Positions 1-5,999 of a stretch of DNA of 10,777 nucleotides are shown piece by piece. The position numbers and the translations under genes were made by a program. The stretch is from Erysipelotrichaceae bacterium (GTDB lineage: Bacteria; Bacillota_I; Bacilli_A; Erysipelotrichales; Erysipelotrichaceae): contig DMBB01000328.1 in the NCBI GenBank assembly GCA_003446295.1, positions 1-10,777 of the forward strand, given 5' to 3'. The notes beneath the pieces were generated by a model. That model was not told where the DNA came from. It made no database searches and worked only from the letters and a program-made list of their open reading frames with translations. Position 1 is the first letter of the stretch; the number at the start of each line of letters is the position of its first letter.

Positions 1-322
1 CCAGCGGGAACATGATGTTCTGCCTCACAGTCAGATGAGGATACAGCGCATAGCTTTGGAACACCATGCCGACGCCGCGCTTCTCGGGAGGCAGTTCGGT
101 CACATCATCATCACCGAAATAGATCTTCCCTTCGGTCGGAGTTTCCAGACCGCAGATCATGTTCAGTGTCGTGCTTTTACCGCAGCCGGAAGGTCCGAGC
201 AGACCGATCAGCTGACCGTCCGGGATCTCAAAGTTGAAATCATCCACCGCAGATATAAATCCGCCGATCTTCTTGTTGAGGTTCGGGTAACGTTTAGTAA
301 GATGCTCTAATACGATTTTCAT
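1..322 (-). CDS. Sugar ABC transporter ATP-binding protein, MalK/UgpC type (N-terminal part, cut by window edge)
   Basis: The minus strand encodes the first 107 residues of an ABC ATPase, beginning MKIVLEHLTKRYP; the rest lies left of the window. It should power import of a sugar or similar solute from the cytoplasmic face of the membrane. Visible motifs are Walker A GPSGCGKST (residues 43-51) and the Q-loop MVFQSYALYPHLTV (86-99); that Q-loop wording, together with LPPEKRGVGM, is typical of the MalK/UgpC/MsmX (CUT1) group. The signature, Walker B and the C-terminal regulatory domain are not in view, so the substrate cannot be named. Compared with common family members there is a short insertion (about LNKKIGGFIS, residues 15-24) between the first strand and the A-loop region. 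The ATG start is supported by AAGGGGA four bases upstream. It is transcribed away from the next gene, and no partner permease is visible. Confidence 0.9.
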   Translation of the reverse strand, partial: MKIVLEHLTKRYPNLNKKIGGFISAVDDFNFEIPDGQLIGLLGPSGCGKSTTLNMICGLETPTEGKIYFGDDDVTELPPEKRGVGMVFQSYALYPHLTVRQNIMFPL

Positions 323-355
323 AAGGTCCCCTTCCAATTCAGAATATTATGAATA

Positions 356-375
356 AAAAACGTAAATCCGTTTTT
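356..375. repeat. Inverted repeat in the divergent intergenic region
   Basis: AAAAACG (356-362) and CGTTTTT (369-375) form a 7-bp inverted repeat around a 6-base A/T-rich loop, about 35 bp upstream of the ABC ATPase start. It sits where that gene's promoter should lie, so an operator or part of the promoter is plausible. A chance A/T-rich palindrome is also possible. Confidence 0.3.
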
Positions 376-446
376 ATTGTAACACTTATCCGCATTTATC
401 ACTGTATTCTGATCGCATGTTTATCCGTCTGTGATACCCGGCATGA

Positions 447-476
447 TTGAAAAATGCGTTGTGTTTTGCATGATAT
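447..476 (+). promoter_or_regulatory. Weak candidate sigma-A promoter for the MBL-fold gene
   Basis: TTGAAA (447-452) is followed after 18 bp by TGATAT (471-476), a mediocre -10. It lies about 75 bp before the start of the MBL-fold lipoprotein gene. No better pair is visible in 323-551. GCATGAT occurs twice here (441-447 and 468-474) as a direct repeat overlapping both elements. Confidence 0.3.
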
Positions 477-551
477 TTCCCGTAAACTTCAGCTTGTCCT
501 CACATTCTGCAATAGATTCTGCCTTACAATACAGTCAAGGAGGAAGCGCAT

Positions 552-1385
552 ATGCTGAAACACATCAGAAAACTGATCCTCTGTGCTGCGCTTTTCGCTG
601 CAGCGGGATGCGCAGCACAGGAAAACATCGAAGCCGATCAGCTCTCCGTAAAATTCTTCAACGCGGGAAAAGCAGATGCCATCCTGCTCTATACGGATGA
701 AAGCGCGGTGCTGATCGATACCGGTCTGGACGGGTTCGCGCCATACATACTGCATACATTGAATGAACTGGATATACAGACGCTGGACACACTGATCCTG
801 ACGCATTTTGATAAAGACCACATCGGGAGTGCCGACGAGATCCTGGAATCCGTCGAAGTCGGACGGGTCCTTGTCTCCGACTGGCCCAAGGACAGCGATG
901 AGTACGCCGATCTGATGGCTGCTCTTGAAACAGCAGGCATCGAAAGTGAAGTCGTATTCGGCGATGACCAGGTCAGCTTTATGCTGGACGGGGCGGAATA
1001 TACTATTGACGGGCCGGATGCGTCAGACTATGACAAGGATGATTCCAACAACTCCTCTCTGATCGTCACCGTACAGTACGGACAGACATCGTTCCTGCTG
1101 ATGGGTGACGCGCAGAATGAACGGATCAAAGAATTCCTGTCCCAGGACAGCTCCGAATATGATGTTCTGAAAGTGCCGTATCACGGCAATTATCAGAAAC
1201 AGCTGAAGAATCTGATCCCTTCTGCGGATCCTGAATATGCAGTCATCACATGCTCTGCTTCCGAGGGCGGCGAAGCCAAAACACTTGATCTGCTGGAGGA
1301 ATATGACATTGAGGTATTCCTGACCAGCGAGGGGAATGTAAGCATCGTTTCGGACGGCAAAAATATTACCGCATCTTATGATTAG
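552..1385 (+). CDS. Metallo-beta-lactamase-fold lipoprotein, ComEC C-terminal-domain-like
   Basis: This is a 277-residue protein. Its N-terminus, MLKHIRKLIL then a hydrophobic stretch to AAAGC (Cys20), looks like a lipoprotein signal peptide, though Ala at -3 of the lipobox is atypical; it would act outside the membrane. The remainder is a single MBL domain matching the competence protein ComEC/Rec2 hydrolase domain: FFNAGKADAILL (35-46, equivalent to FFDVGQGDAILI), DTG (56-58), the metal motif THFDKDHIGS (84-93), NNSSLIV (166-172), MGD (184-186) and KVPYHGN (207-213). Most metal ligands are therefore present; the usual HHG near the end reads YHG. No membrane channel part of ComEC is present, so this is a stand-alone secreted hydrolase, perhaps acting on nucleic acid or a phosphodiester. 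The substrate is unknown. The ATG at 552 is preceded by AAGGAGG at 538-544. It is probably monocistronic. Confidence 0.85.
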   Translation: MLKHIRKLILCAALFAAAGCAAQENIEADQLSVKFFNAGKADAILLYTDESAVLIDTGLDGFAPYILHTLNELDIQTLDTLILTHFDKDHIGSADEILESVEVGRVLVSDWPKDSDEYADLMAALETAGIESEVVFGDDQVSFMLDGAEYTIDGPDASDYDKDDSNNSSLIVTVQYGQTSFLLMGDAQNERIKEFLSQDSSEYDVLKVPYHGNYQKQLKNLIPSADPEYAVITCSASEGGEAKTLDLLEEYDIEVFLTSEGNVSIVSDGKNITASYD

Positions 1386-1388
1386 GAA

Positions 1389-1418
1389 TTGAGATTATGA
1401 TGGTTTTTGCGTTATGAT
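1389..1418 (+). promoter_or_regulatory. Sigma-A-type promoter for the phosphofructokinase gene
   Basis: TTGAGA (1389-1394), an 18-bp spacer and TATGAT (1413-1418) form a good promoter starting only three bases after the stop of the MBL gene. It gives a leader of about 55 bases. A 6-bp hairpin, AGGTAT/ATACCT (1421-1426 and 1435-1440) followed by TTT, sits at the expected transcription start. It could be a weak terminator for the upstream gene or a 5-prime cap structure on the new transcript. Confidence 0.6.
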
Positions 1419-1479
1419 ACAGGTATGCAGATGAATACCTTTTCAGGTAAATAAAACTATCATTCAGGAGGATAATGAC

Positions 1480-2559
1480 ATGTTAAGGATCGGTATGCTT
1501 ACAAGCGGAGGCGACTGTCAGGCACTGAACGCTGCGATGCGCGGTGTTTTCAAAACAGTTACCCGCAACAGCAAAGAGCCCGTTGAATTCTATGGCTTTG
1601 AAGATGGATATAAAGGACTGATTTACAGCCACTTCAGAATTCTGACAGAGGAAGACTTTTCCAACATTCTGACGATCGGCGGAACGATTCTCGGCACAAG
1701 CCGTGTTCCGTTTAAGACGATCCGTGAGCCGGATGAAAAAGGCGTCAACAAAGTTGAAGCGATGAAGGACACATATTACAAGCTTCAGCTGAACTGCCTT
1801 GTTGTACTCGGCGGCAACGGTTCACACAAAACAGCAAATCTGCTGAGTGAAGAAGGCCTTAATGTCGTTTCCCTTCCGAAGACGATCGACAACGACCTCT
1901 GGGGAACAGATATGACATTCGGTTTCCAGTCAGCTGTCGATATTGCGACACGTGCGATCGATGAGATCCACACTACAGCAAGTTCACATGGCCGTGTATT
2001 CATCGTTGAGATCATGGGCCATAAAGTCGGATGGCTGCCTCTGAACGCAGGTATTGCGGGCGGCGCAGACATTATCCTGCTTCCTGAGATCCCGTACGAT
2101 ATCGAAAAAGTCATCGAGGTCATTGAAGAGCGTTCAAAGAGCGGACACCGCTTCACGATCCTGGCTGTTGCAGAAGGCGCGATCTCCAAGGAAGATGCTG
2201 CTCTGACAAAGAAGCAGTATAAGAAGAAGCTCGCCAAATCAGAATATCCGTCAGTTTCTTATGAACTGGCTGCCCAGATCCTGGAAAGAACAGGCAGAGA
2301 AGTCAGAGTCACAGTACCCGGACATACACAGCGCGGCGGCGCACCGTGCCCTTATGACAGAGTATTCGCAAGCCGTCTCGGTGCTGAAGCAGGACAGCTG
2401 ATCCTCAACAAGGAATACGGATTCATGGTTGCCTACAGAAACCGTGAGATCGTGAAAGCTCCGCTGAAAGAAGTAGCAGGCAACCTGAAGACTGTTGACC
2501 CGAACGCCAGCATTATTCAGGAAGCGAAACTTCTCGGCATCTCATTCGGTGACGAATAA
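1480..2559 (+). CDS. pfkA: 6-phosphofructokinase (mixed ATP/PPi-type clade)
   Basis: This 359-residue enzyme phosphorylates fructose 6-phosphate to fructose 1,6-bisphosphate, the committed step of glycolysis, in the cytosol. Family landmarks in order are the nucleotide loop TSGGDCQALNA (8-18), GGNGS (111-115), the catalytic PKTIDND (133-139, with Asp137 equivalent to E. coli Asp127), the SSHGR stretch (168-172) leading into EIMGHKVGWL (177-186), and the F6P-binding GHTQRGG (281-287). It is about 40 residues longer than E. coli PfkA. Gly114 (E. coli 104) is the ATP-type residue whereas Lys134 (E. coli 124) is the PPi-type residue. That combination occurs in the intermediate clade and has been found ATP-dependent in actinobacteria. 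Asn113 replaces the usual Mg-binding Asp103. The ATG is preceded by AGGAGG (1466-1471); the gene has its own promoter and terminator. Phosphofructokinase identity is secure; the phosphoryl donor is not. Confidence 0.95.
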   Translation: MLRIGMLTSGGDCQALNAAMRGVFKTVTRNSKEPVEFYGFEDGYKGLIYSHFRILTEEDFSNILTIGGTILGTSRVPFKTIREPDEKGVNKVEAMKDTYYKLQLNCLVVLGGNGSHKTANLLSEEGLNVVSLPKTIDNDLWGTDMTFGFQSAVDIATRAIDEIHTTASSHGRVFIVEIMGHKVGWLPLNAGIAGGADIILLPEIPYDIEKVIEVIEERSKSGHRFTILAVAEGAISKEDAALTKKQYKKKLAKSEYPSVSYELAAQILERTGREVRVTVPGHTQRGGAPCPYDRVFASRLGAEAGQLILNKEYGFMVAYRNREIVKAPLKEVAGNLKTVDPNASIIQEAKLLGISFGDE

Positions 2560-2571
2560 CCCGATCAATGC

Positions 2572-2598
2572 AGGCCATGGTCCATCCATGGCCTTTTT
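2572..2598 (+). terminator. Rho-independent terminator of pfkA
   Basis: A perfect 9-bp stem, AGGCCATGG/CCATGGCCT (2572-2580 and 2586-2594), with loop TCCAT runs into TTTTT. It lies 12 bases after the pfkA stop. Confidence 0.9.
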
Positions 2599-2647
2599 GA
2601 ATCCCTTGAGCAGACAGGAATGATATCAGTACAAAAGGAGACCATTT

Positions 2648-3469
2648 ATGATCAAAGAGATCTATATCCATACAATGGAAGACCTTTATCCCCTGCTGAC
2701 GGAACAGACCTACCGTTCCGATATCGACCGGAACAGGAATCTGTATGTATACCGGGGTATGACACGCTCCTACTATGACATCGTCACTTCCCTTGACCGC
2801 AACTGCAAAGACAAAAAAGCGATCCTCGAGCCTTCCATTCTGCGCAACTTCACAAAATACGCCGCCCTGGAGGATCCGTCCATCAAAGACTCGATCTGGC
2901 GCCAGATGATCCTGGGACAGCACCACGGGCTTCCGACAAGACTGCTTGACTGGTCCCGATCACCGCTCATCGCACTGCATTTCGCGGTCACGGAACGGAA
3001 CATGGACAACATCAATAAATATGACGGTGTTGTATGGCGTGTCGACCTGGATGAACAGTACAAACATCTGCCGGCTTCATACAGAGCAGTCACGAAAAAG
3101 TACAATACGACGATCTATTCGGTGGACATGTTCAACGAAGCATGCAGCAGTCTGCGGCAGTATGACGAAGACATGCAGGGCCGCAGCATGATGTTCATTG
3201 AACCGCCTTCCATTGATCCCCGCATCGTCAACCAGTATTCATTCTTCTCGATCGTGCCGACCCATATGGAAAGCATCATCGACTTCTTCGCAACAAATGA
3301 CAATCAGAAGACCGTCAAATACATCATTTCCAAAGATCTGCGCTGGCGGATCCGGGATATGCTCGATCAGTACAATGTCAATGAGCGTATCGTATATCCG
3401 GGTCTTGACGGCATCTCCACCTGGATCGCCAGACACTATTTCGTCAAAGAAAACGAAGAAAACCTGTGA
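2648..3469 (+). CDS. FRG-domain-containing protein, function unknown
   Basis: This is a 273-residue soluble protein with no signal peptide or membrane segment. It carries the FRG domain: YRG (35-37) after an N-terminal region of about 30 residues, the diagnostic block QHHGLPTRLLDW followed by SPLIALHFA (91-113), and a later FIEPP..D.R...Q.SFF segment (183-200) where family members have a P-R-Q-F/G pattern. The FRG domain is named after an early conserved motif, and its biochemical activity is, to my knowledge, not established; it occurs alone or fused to other domains in many bacteria and phages. This copy has essentially the domain plus a short C-terminal extension. The ATG is supported by AAAAGGAG (2633-2640). 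No promoter is obvious between the pfkA terminator and this gene, so read-through or a weak promoter may drive it. It is convergent with the permease gene. I cannot assign a role. Confidence 0.8.
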   Translation: MIKEIYIHTMEDLYPLLTEQTYRSDIDRNRNLYVYRGMTRSYYDIVTSLDRNCKDKKAILEPSILRNFTKYAALEDPSIKDSIWRQMILGQHHGLPTRLLDWSRSPLIALHFAVTERNMDNINKYDGVVWRVDLDEQYKHLPASYRAVTKKYNTTIYSVDMFNEACSSLRQYDEDMQGRSMMFIEPPSIDPRIVNQYSFFSIVPTHMESIIDFFATNDNQKTVKYIISKDLRWRIRDMLDQYNVNERIVYPGLDGISTWIARHYFVKENEENL

Positions 3470-3492
3470 GCGCAAAACTCACAGGTCTTTTT
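3462..3492. terminator. Bidirectional terminator between the convergent FRG and AEC genes
   Basis: The stem ACCTGTGAG/CTCACAGGT (3462-3470 and 3478-3486, 9 bp, loop CGCAAAA) is followed by CTTTTT on the plus strand. Read on the minus strand it is followed by TTTTCTT, so it can end both transcripts. It overlaps the last codons and the stop (3467-3469) of the FRG gene, and its T-tract abuts the TAA of the permease gene (3491-3493). Confidence 0.88.
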
Positions 3493-4429
3493 AAAGCAGG
3501 CCGAGTGCACTGAAGCTCATCACGAACAGGAACATCGTCACCACGACGACGATCGTCGATATGACGACGCACTGGGATGCCAGATCTCCGTCCAGCCCCA
3601 TCTGGGCTGCCATCGTATAGGAGCTGATCGCTGCAGGACCGCCGAACAGCACAAGCAGCGTGACAAGTTCCTCGCCCCTGTAGCCGATCATGACCGCAGC
3701 ACCCAGAACGATCACCGGTATGATGATCATCTTCAGCATTGTATAGATACCGAGCAGTTTTTTATTGTCTGCCAGCGATGTGTAGTTGAAGCATCCGCCA
3801 AGCACAAACAGTGAGAGCGGTGTCGTCATCCTGTTGAATGACTGGATCGTATTGAGAGCCAGAGACGGTACAGGGATATGGAGGATCTTGAATACCGCAC
3901 CGATGAGCGCACCGATGATCAGCGGGTTTTTCAGCACATTCATCAGCGTCATTTTCAGATCCGCCTGTTTTCCGGAATACTTCTGCAGTACCAGGACTGC
4001 CATGATATTGAATACAGGCAATACAAATGCGATCATGACAGATGCGACCGCGGCATTTCCTGTCCCGTAGATCCCTTCAACGATCGGAATGCCCAGGATC
4101 GCAAAGTTCGTCCTGAACAGTCCCTGTATGATCACGCCCAGCTTTTCATCCGGCAGGGAACTGTTTCTTGTCAGCAGGACCGATACCCCGATAATAATAA
4201 GGATCGATACGACCGCAAAGACGACCAGGGAAAAGTTGCTGATGGAATTGAGATCCGCATTGACAATGTTCATGAACAATGAGATCGGCAGACAGTAATG
4301 GAATACGACCCAGTTGAAATCCTTGAATGACTTCTCACTGACCGTTCCGAGTTTTCTCGTAAGGGCGCCAAGGATCATGATCAGTGTTACCGGGATCACT
4401 GCCCTTGCGGCGATTATCAGACTCTGCAT
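3491..4429 (-). CDS. AEC-family (auxin efflux carrier-like) permease
   Basis: This is a 312-residue integral membrane protein with about ten hydrophobic segments arranged as two halves around a hydrophilic middle (about residues 150-165), the layout of AEC/bile-acid-sodium-symporter-fold transporters. Family-like stretches are the N-terminal LIMILGALTRKLG (16-28), the FRTNFAILGIPI segment (105-116), KNPLIIGALIGAV (167-179), TPLSLFVLGG (203-212) and the late FGGPAAISSYTMAAQMG (262-278). Relatives include malate and malonate carriers and many of unknown substrate; nothing here fixes the substrate. The start (ATG at 4429-4427) has GAGGT (4439-4435 on the minus strand) five bases upstream. It is monocistronic, ends at the shared bidirectional terminator, and is divergent from the amino-acid transport operon. 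Confidence 0.88.
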   Translation of the reverse strand: MQSLIIAARAVIPVTLIMILGALTRKLGTVSEKSFKDFNWVVFHYCLPISLFMNIVNADLNSISNFSLVVFAVVSILIIIGVSVLLTRNSSLPDEKLGVIIQGLFRTNFAILGIPIVEGIYGTGNAAVASVMIAFVLPVFNIMAVLVLQKYSGKQADLKMTLMNVLKNPLIIGALIGAVFKILHIPVPSLALNTIQSFNRMTTPLSLFVLGGCFNYTSLADNKKLLGIYTMLKMIIIPVIVLGAAVMIGYRGEELVTLLVLFGGPAAISSYTMAAQMGLDGDLASQCVVISTIVVVVTMFLFVMSFSALGLL

Positions 4430-4684
4430 ATGTTACCTCACATTTTCAGCAGCCGGACATTCCGTCCGTCTGATTGCAAGAACGCACGGCATGGCCGGGC
4501 ATTTTGTAATATCCTACGCTTTTTCAAAGCCGCTCCATCATAACACATATTTACCTTCAGAACGGGCGAAATGCTTTCCGGTGCGGAAGTACGCCGGACT
4601 ATCGGCGGACTGCCGGACAAAGTGAAAACATTTTCATGCACGGACGTGATTTCGTCAGATTTTCTGTTTTTGGTTTTTCTTTTG
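4430..4684. other. Divergent intergenic region upstream of the T-box promoter
   Basis: I see no convincing gene here. It contains the candidate permease promoter, a GC-rich patch with several overlapping short inverted repeats (for example CGCCG/CGGCG around 4592-4607 and repeated GCCGGAC), a perfect inverted repeat TGAAAA-CA-TTTTCA (4623-4636), the small palindrome CACG-GA-CGTG (4639-4648), and a T-rich tract (about 4659-4684) directly upstream of the -35 of the transport operon. Confidence 0.5.
4537..4545 (-). promoter_or_regulatory. Candidate extended -10 promoter for the AEC permease gene
   Basis: On the minus strand, TGTTATGAT is an extended -10 (TGN plus TATGAT) about 108 bp upstream of the permease start. 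No good -35 is visible at the expected distance, which extended -10 promoters can tolerate. Confidence 0.4.
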
Positions 4685-4713
4685 TTGACATCAAAGTTTC
4701 ATTCTTTTATCAT
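4685..4713 (+). promoter_or_regulatory. Strong sigma-A promoter of the T-box-controlled operon
   Basis: Consensus TTGACA (4685-4690), an exact 17-bp spacer and TATCAT (4708-4713) predict a start near 4720, just where the T-box leader begins. The strength fits a gene set controlled by premature termination rather than by initiation. Confidence 0.85.
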
Positions 4714-4720
4714 CATGATT

Positions 4721-4950
4721 AATCCGATGAACAGAAGAGTAACTGTGTGCGTCCATCAGCGAGCCGGAACAGAGTGGAAGTCCGGCGGCACCGGGTACAG
4801 TGAACCGCATCTGTGAGGAGTTTTCCGGAACTGACAGTATGGAAAACCGCAATTCCCCGTTAAGGATCAGAGAGGTCGGCATATATATGCCGGCAACCAG
4901 AGTGGTACCGCGATCAACAGTCGTCCCTGGATAGGGACGGCTTTTTTATT
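4721..4950 (+). ncRNA. T-box riboswitch (leader RNA of the amino-acid transport operon), possibly tRNA-Arg responsive
   Basis: All T-box parts are present. Stem I: GATGA kink-turn side (4726-4730), basal helix ACAGA/TCTGT (4731-4735, 4810-4814), loop-E strand AGAGTA (4736-4741), helix ACTGT/ACAGT (4742-4746, 4797-4801), GTGC/GCAC (4747-4750, 4788-4791), and distal stem GCCGGA/TCCGGC (4763-4768, 4781-4786). Stem II is GTTTTCC/GGAAAAC (4820-4826, 4841-4847); the stem IIA/B pseudoknot signature CCGTTA is at 4857-4862; stem III is CGGCAT/ATGCCG (4877-4882, 4887-4892). The T-box sequence AGAGTGGTACCGCG (4899-4912) is followed by the terminator. The 3-prime specifier strand is GAACCGCA (4802-4809). 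Reading GAA-C-CGC-A gives CGC (Arg) with the usual following purine; GCA (Ala) or CCG (Pro) are alternative registers. The discriminator-pairing base is T4906, fitting A73 tRNAs. Uncharged tRNA should stabilise the antiterminator (CCAG 4897-4900 with CTGG 4927-4930) and switch the operon on. Confidence 0.93.
4922..4947 (+). terminator. T-box regulatory terminator
   Basis: CGTCCC/GGGACG (4922-4927, 4934-4939) with loop TGGATA is followed by GC and six T. Its 5-prime arm overlaps the bases needed for the antiterminator, so the two structures exclude each other. Confidence 0.92.
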
Positions 4951-5009
4951 CGAAAGGACCATGAAAGTCTCCCTGATAAAACGTTATTTCAATAGAAGGA
5001 GAAAACACC

Positions 5010-5969
5010 ATGAAAACGAATCAGATTATGAAAGCTTCCGCAGCATTCCTGCTCGCATTATCCATGACTGCCTGCTCATCAGGTTCCGCTTCCACAACAG
5101 ACGGAACAGCAGCCGCAGAGCCCAAGACAGGCATCAATTCCACATACGCTTATCTGCTGGACACAACAGACCTTGCAAAACCCGAGCTTGACCTCAGCAA
5201 TGCTGACGGCGTTCTGAAGAGCATCCTCGACAAAGGAGTCATGACGATCTCCACATCACCTGACTACCCTGCAGCAGAATGGATCACAGATGACGGAACG
5301 ATCTACGGTTCCGAAATGATGCTCGCCAAGTATATCGCTGACTGCCTTGGCGTTGACCTGGCAATCGAAACGATGGACTTCAACTCAACGCTTGTCGCAG
5401 TCGATGCCGGCAAAGCAGATGTTGCATTCAGCGGCTACGGATGGAAAGCAGACAGAGAAGAATCCTATGAACTGTCAAAAGGCTATATCGGCGATCCGGA
5501 CAACGATAACTACCATACGCTGATCGTCAAGAAAGGCGATGAGGAAAAATACACATCGCTTGAAGACTTTGTCGGAGCACATATCCTTGCACAGGCGAAC
5601 TCCCTGCAGGAAATGTATGTTACAGACCAGATCCTGACGCTCGAGGGCGGCGATCAGACAGAACTTGAAAAAGTCGCTACGCTTGATCAGGCAGTTCTCG
5701 GACTGGCATCCGGAAAGTGCGACGCTGTTGCGCTTGACGGCAACACTGCTGAAAACTATGTCAAGCAGTCCGACGGACAGTTTGCACTGACAGGCGTCAA
5801 ATTCGATCTTGAAATGTACGGCATCCATGAAGGAAACGTATGCGCAGCCAAGAAAGGTGAAACAAGCCTGATCGAAACGCTCAACACGATCATTGATTTC
5901 GTCAACAGCAATGATCTTTACAAGACATGGTACAGTGAAGCAAAGGCGGCTGCAGGAATTGAGGACTGA
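5010..5969 (+). CDS. Amino-acid ABC transporter substrate-binding lipoprotein (SBP_bac_3 family)
   Basis: This 319-residue extracytoplasmic binding protein starts with a lipoprotein signal (hydrophobic 9-19, lipobox MTAC with Cys22). A Ser/Thr/Ala-rich linker plus an extra segment follow, before the usual first domain starts at about SILDKGVMTISTSPDYP (71-87). By alignment with the LAO/HisJ/GlnH family, Arg149 (in ADREESYELS) matches the Arg binding the ligand alpha-carboxylate, and Asp243 (in CDAVALDGNTAE) matches the Asp binding its alpha-amino group, so a free amino acid is the likely ligand. The usual SGMSITPER stretch is replaced by SGYGWKADR (141-149), so the side-chain pocket is unusual. 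The start is supported by AGAAGGAGA (4994-5002). It is the first gene after the T-box and co-transcribed with the permease, ATPase and peptidase. From the T-box I infer arginine as the best candidate ligand. Confidence 0.92.
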   Translation: MKTNQIMKASAAFLLALSMTACSSGSASTTDGTAAAEPKTGINSTYAYLLDTTDLAKPELDLSNADGVLKSILDKGVMTISTSPDYPAAEWITDDGTIYGSEMMLAKYIADCLGVDLAIETMDFNSTLVAVDAGKADVAFSGYGWKADREESYELSKGYIGDPDNDNYHTLIVKKGDEEKYTSLEDFVGAHILAQANSLQEMYVTDQILTLEGGDQTELEKVATLDQAVLGLASGKCDAVALDGNTAENYVKQSDGQFALTGVKFDLEMYGIHEGNVCAAKKGETSLIETLNTIIDFVNSNDLYKTWYSEAKAAAGIED

Positions 5970-5999
5970 CAGAACCGCATCCGCAAACGGGGGTAAGAC

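Noticed and set aside
35..310. Plus-strand open frame opposite the sugar ABC ATPase
   Set aside because: It is an antisense shadow; the minus strand carries clear Walker A and Q-loop motifs.
1421..1443. Hairpin AGGTAT/ATACCT plus TTT considered as a full terminator or riboswitch for pfkA
   Set aside because: The stem is only 6 bp with a short T-tract and sits at the promoter start, so it is mentioned with the promoter but not called as a terminator.
3878..4282. Plus-strand 134-codon frame opposite the AEC permease
   Set aside because: It is a His/Asp/Arg-rich antisense shadow of hydrophobic permease codons and has no independent start signal of note.
4961..5191. 76-codon reading frame starting in the T-box leader's 3-prime end and overlapping the binding-protein gene in another frame
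   Set aside because: AAAGGA is only two bases before its ATG, the product is Arg/His/Ser-rich without recognisable features, and most of it lies inside the well-supported binding-protein gene. A very short leader peptide cannot be fully excluded.
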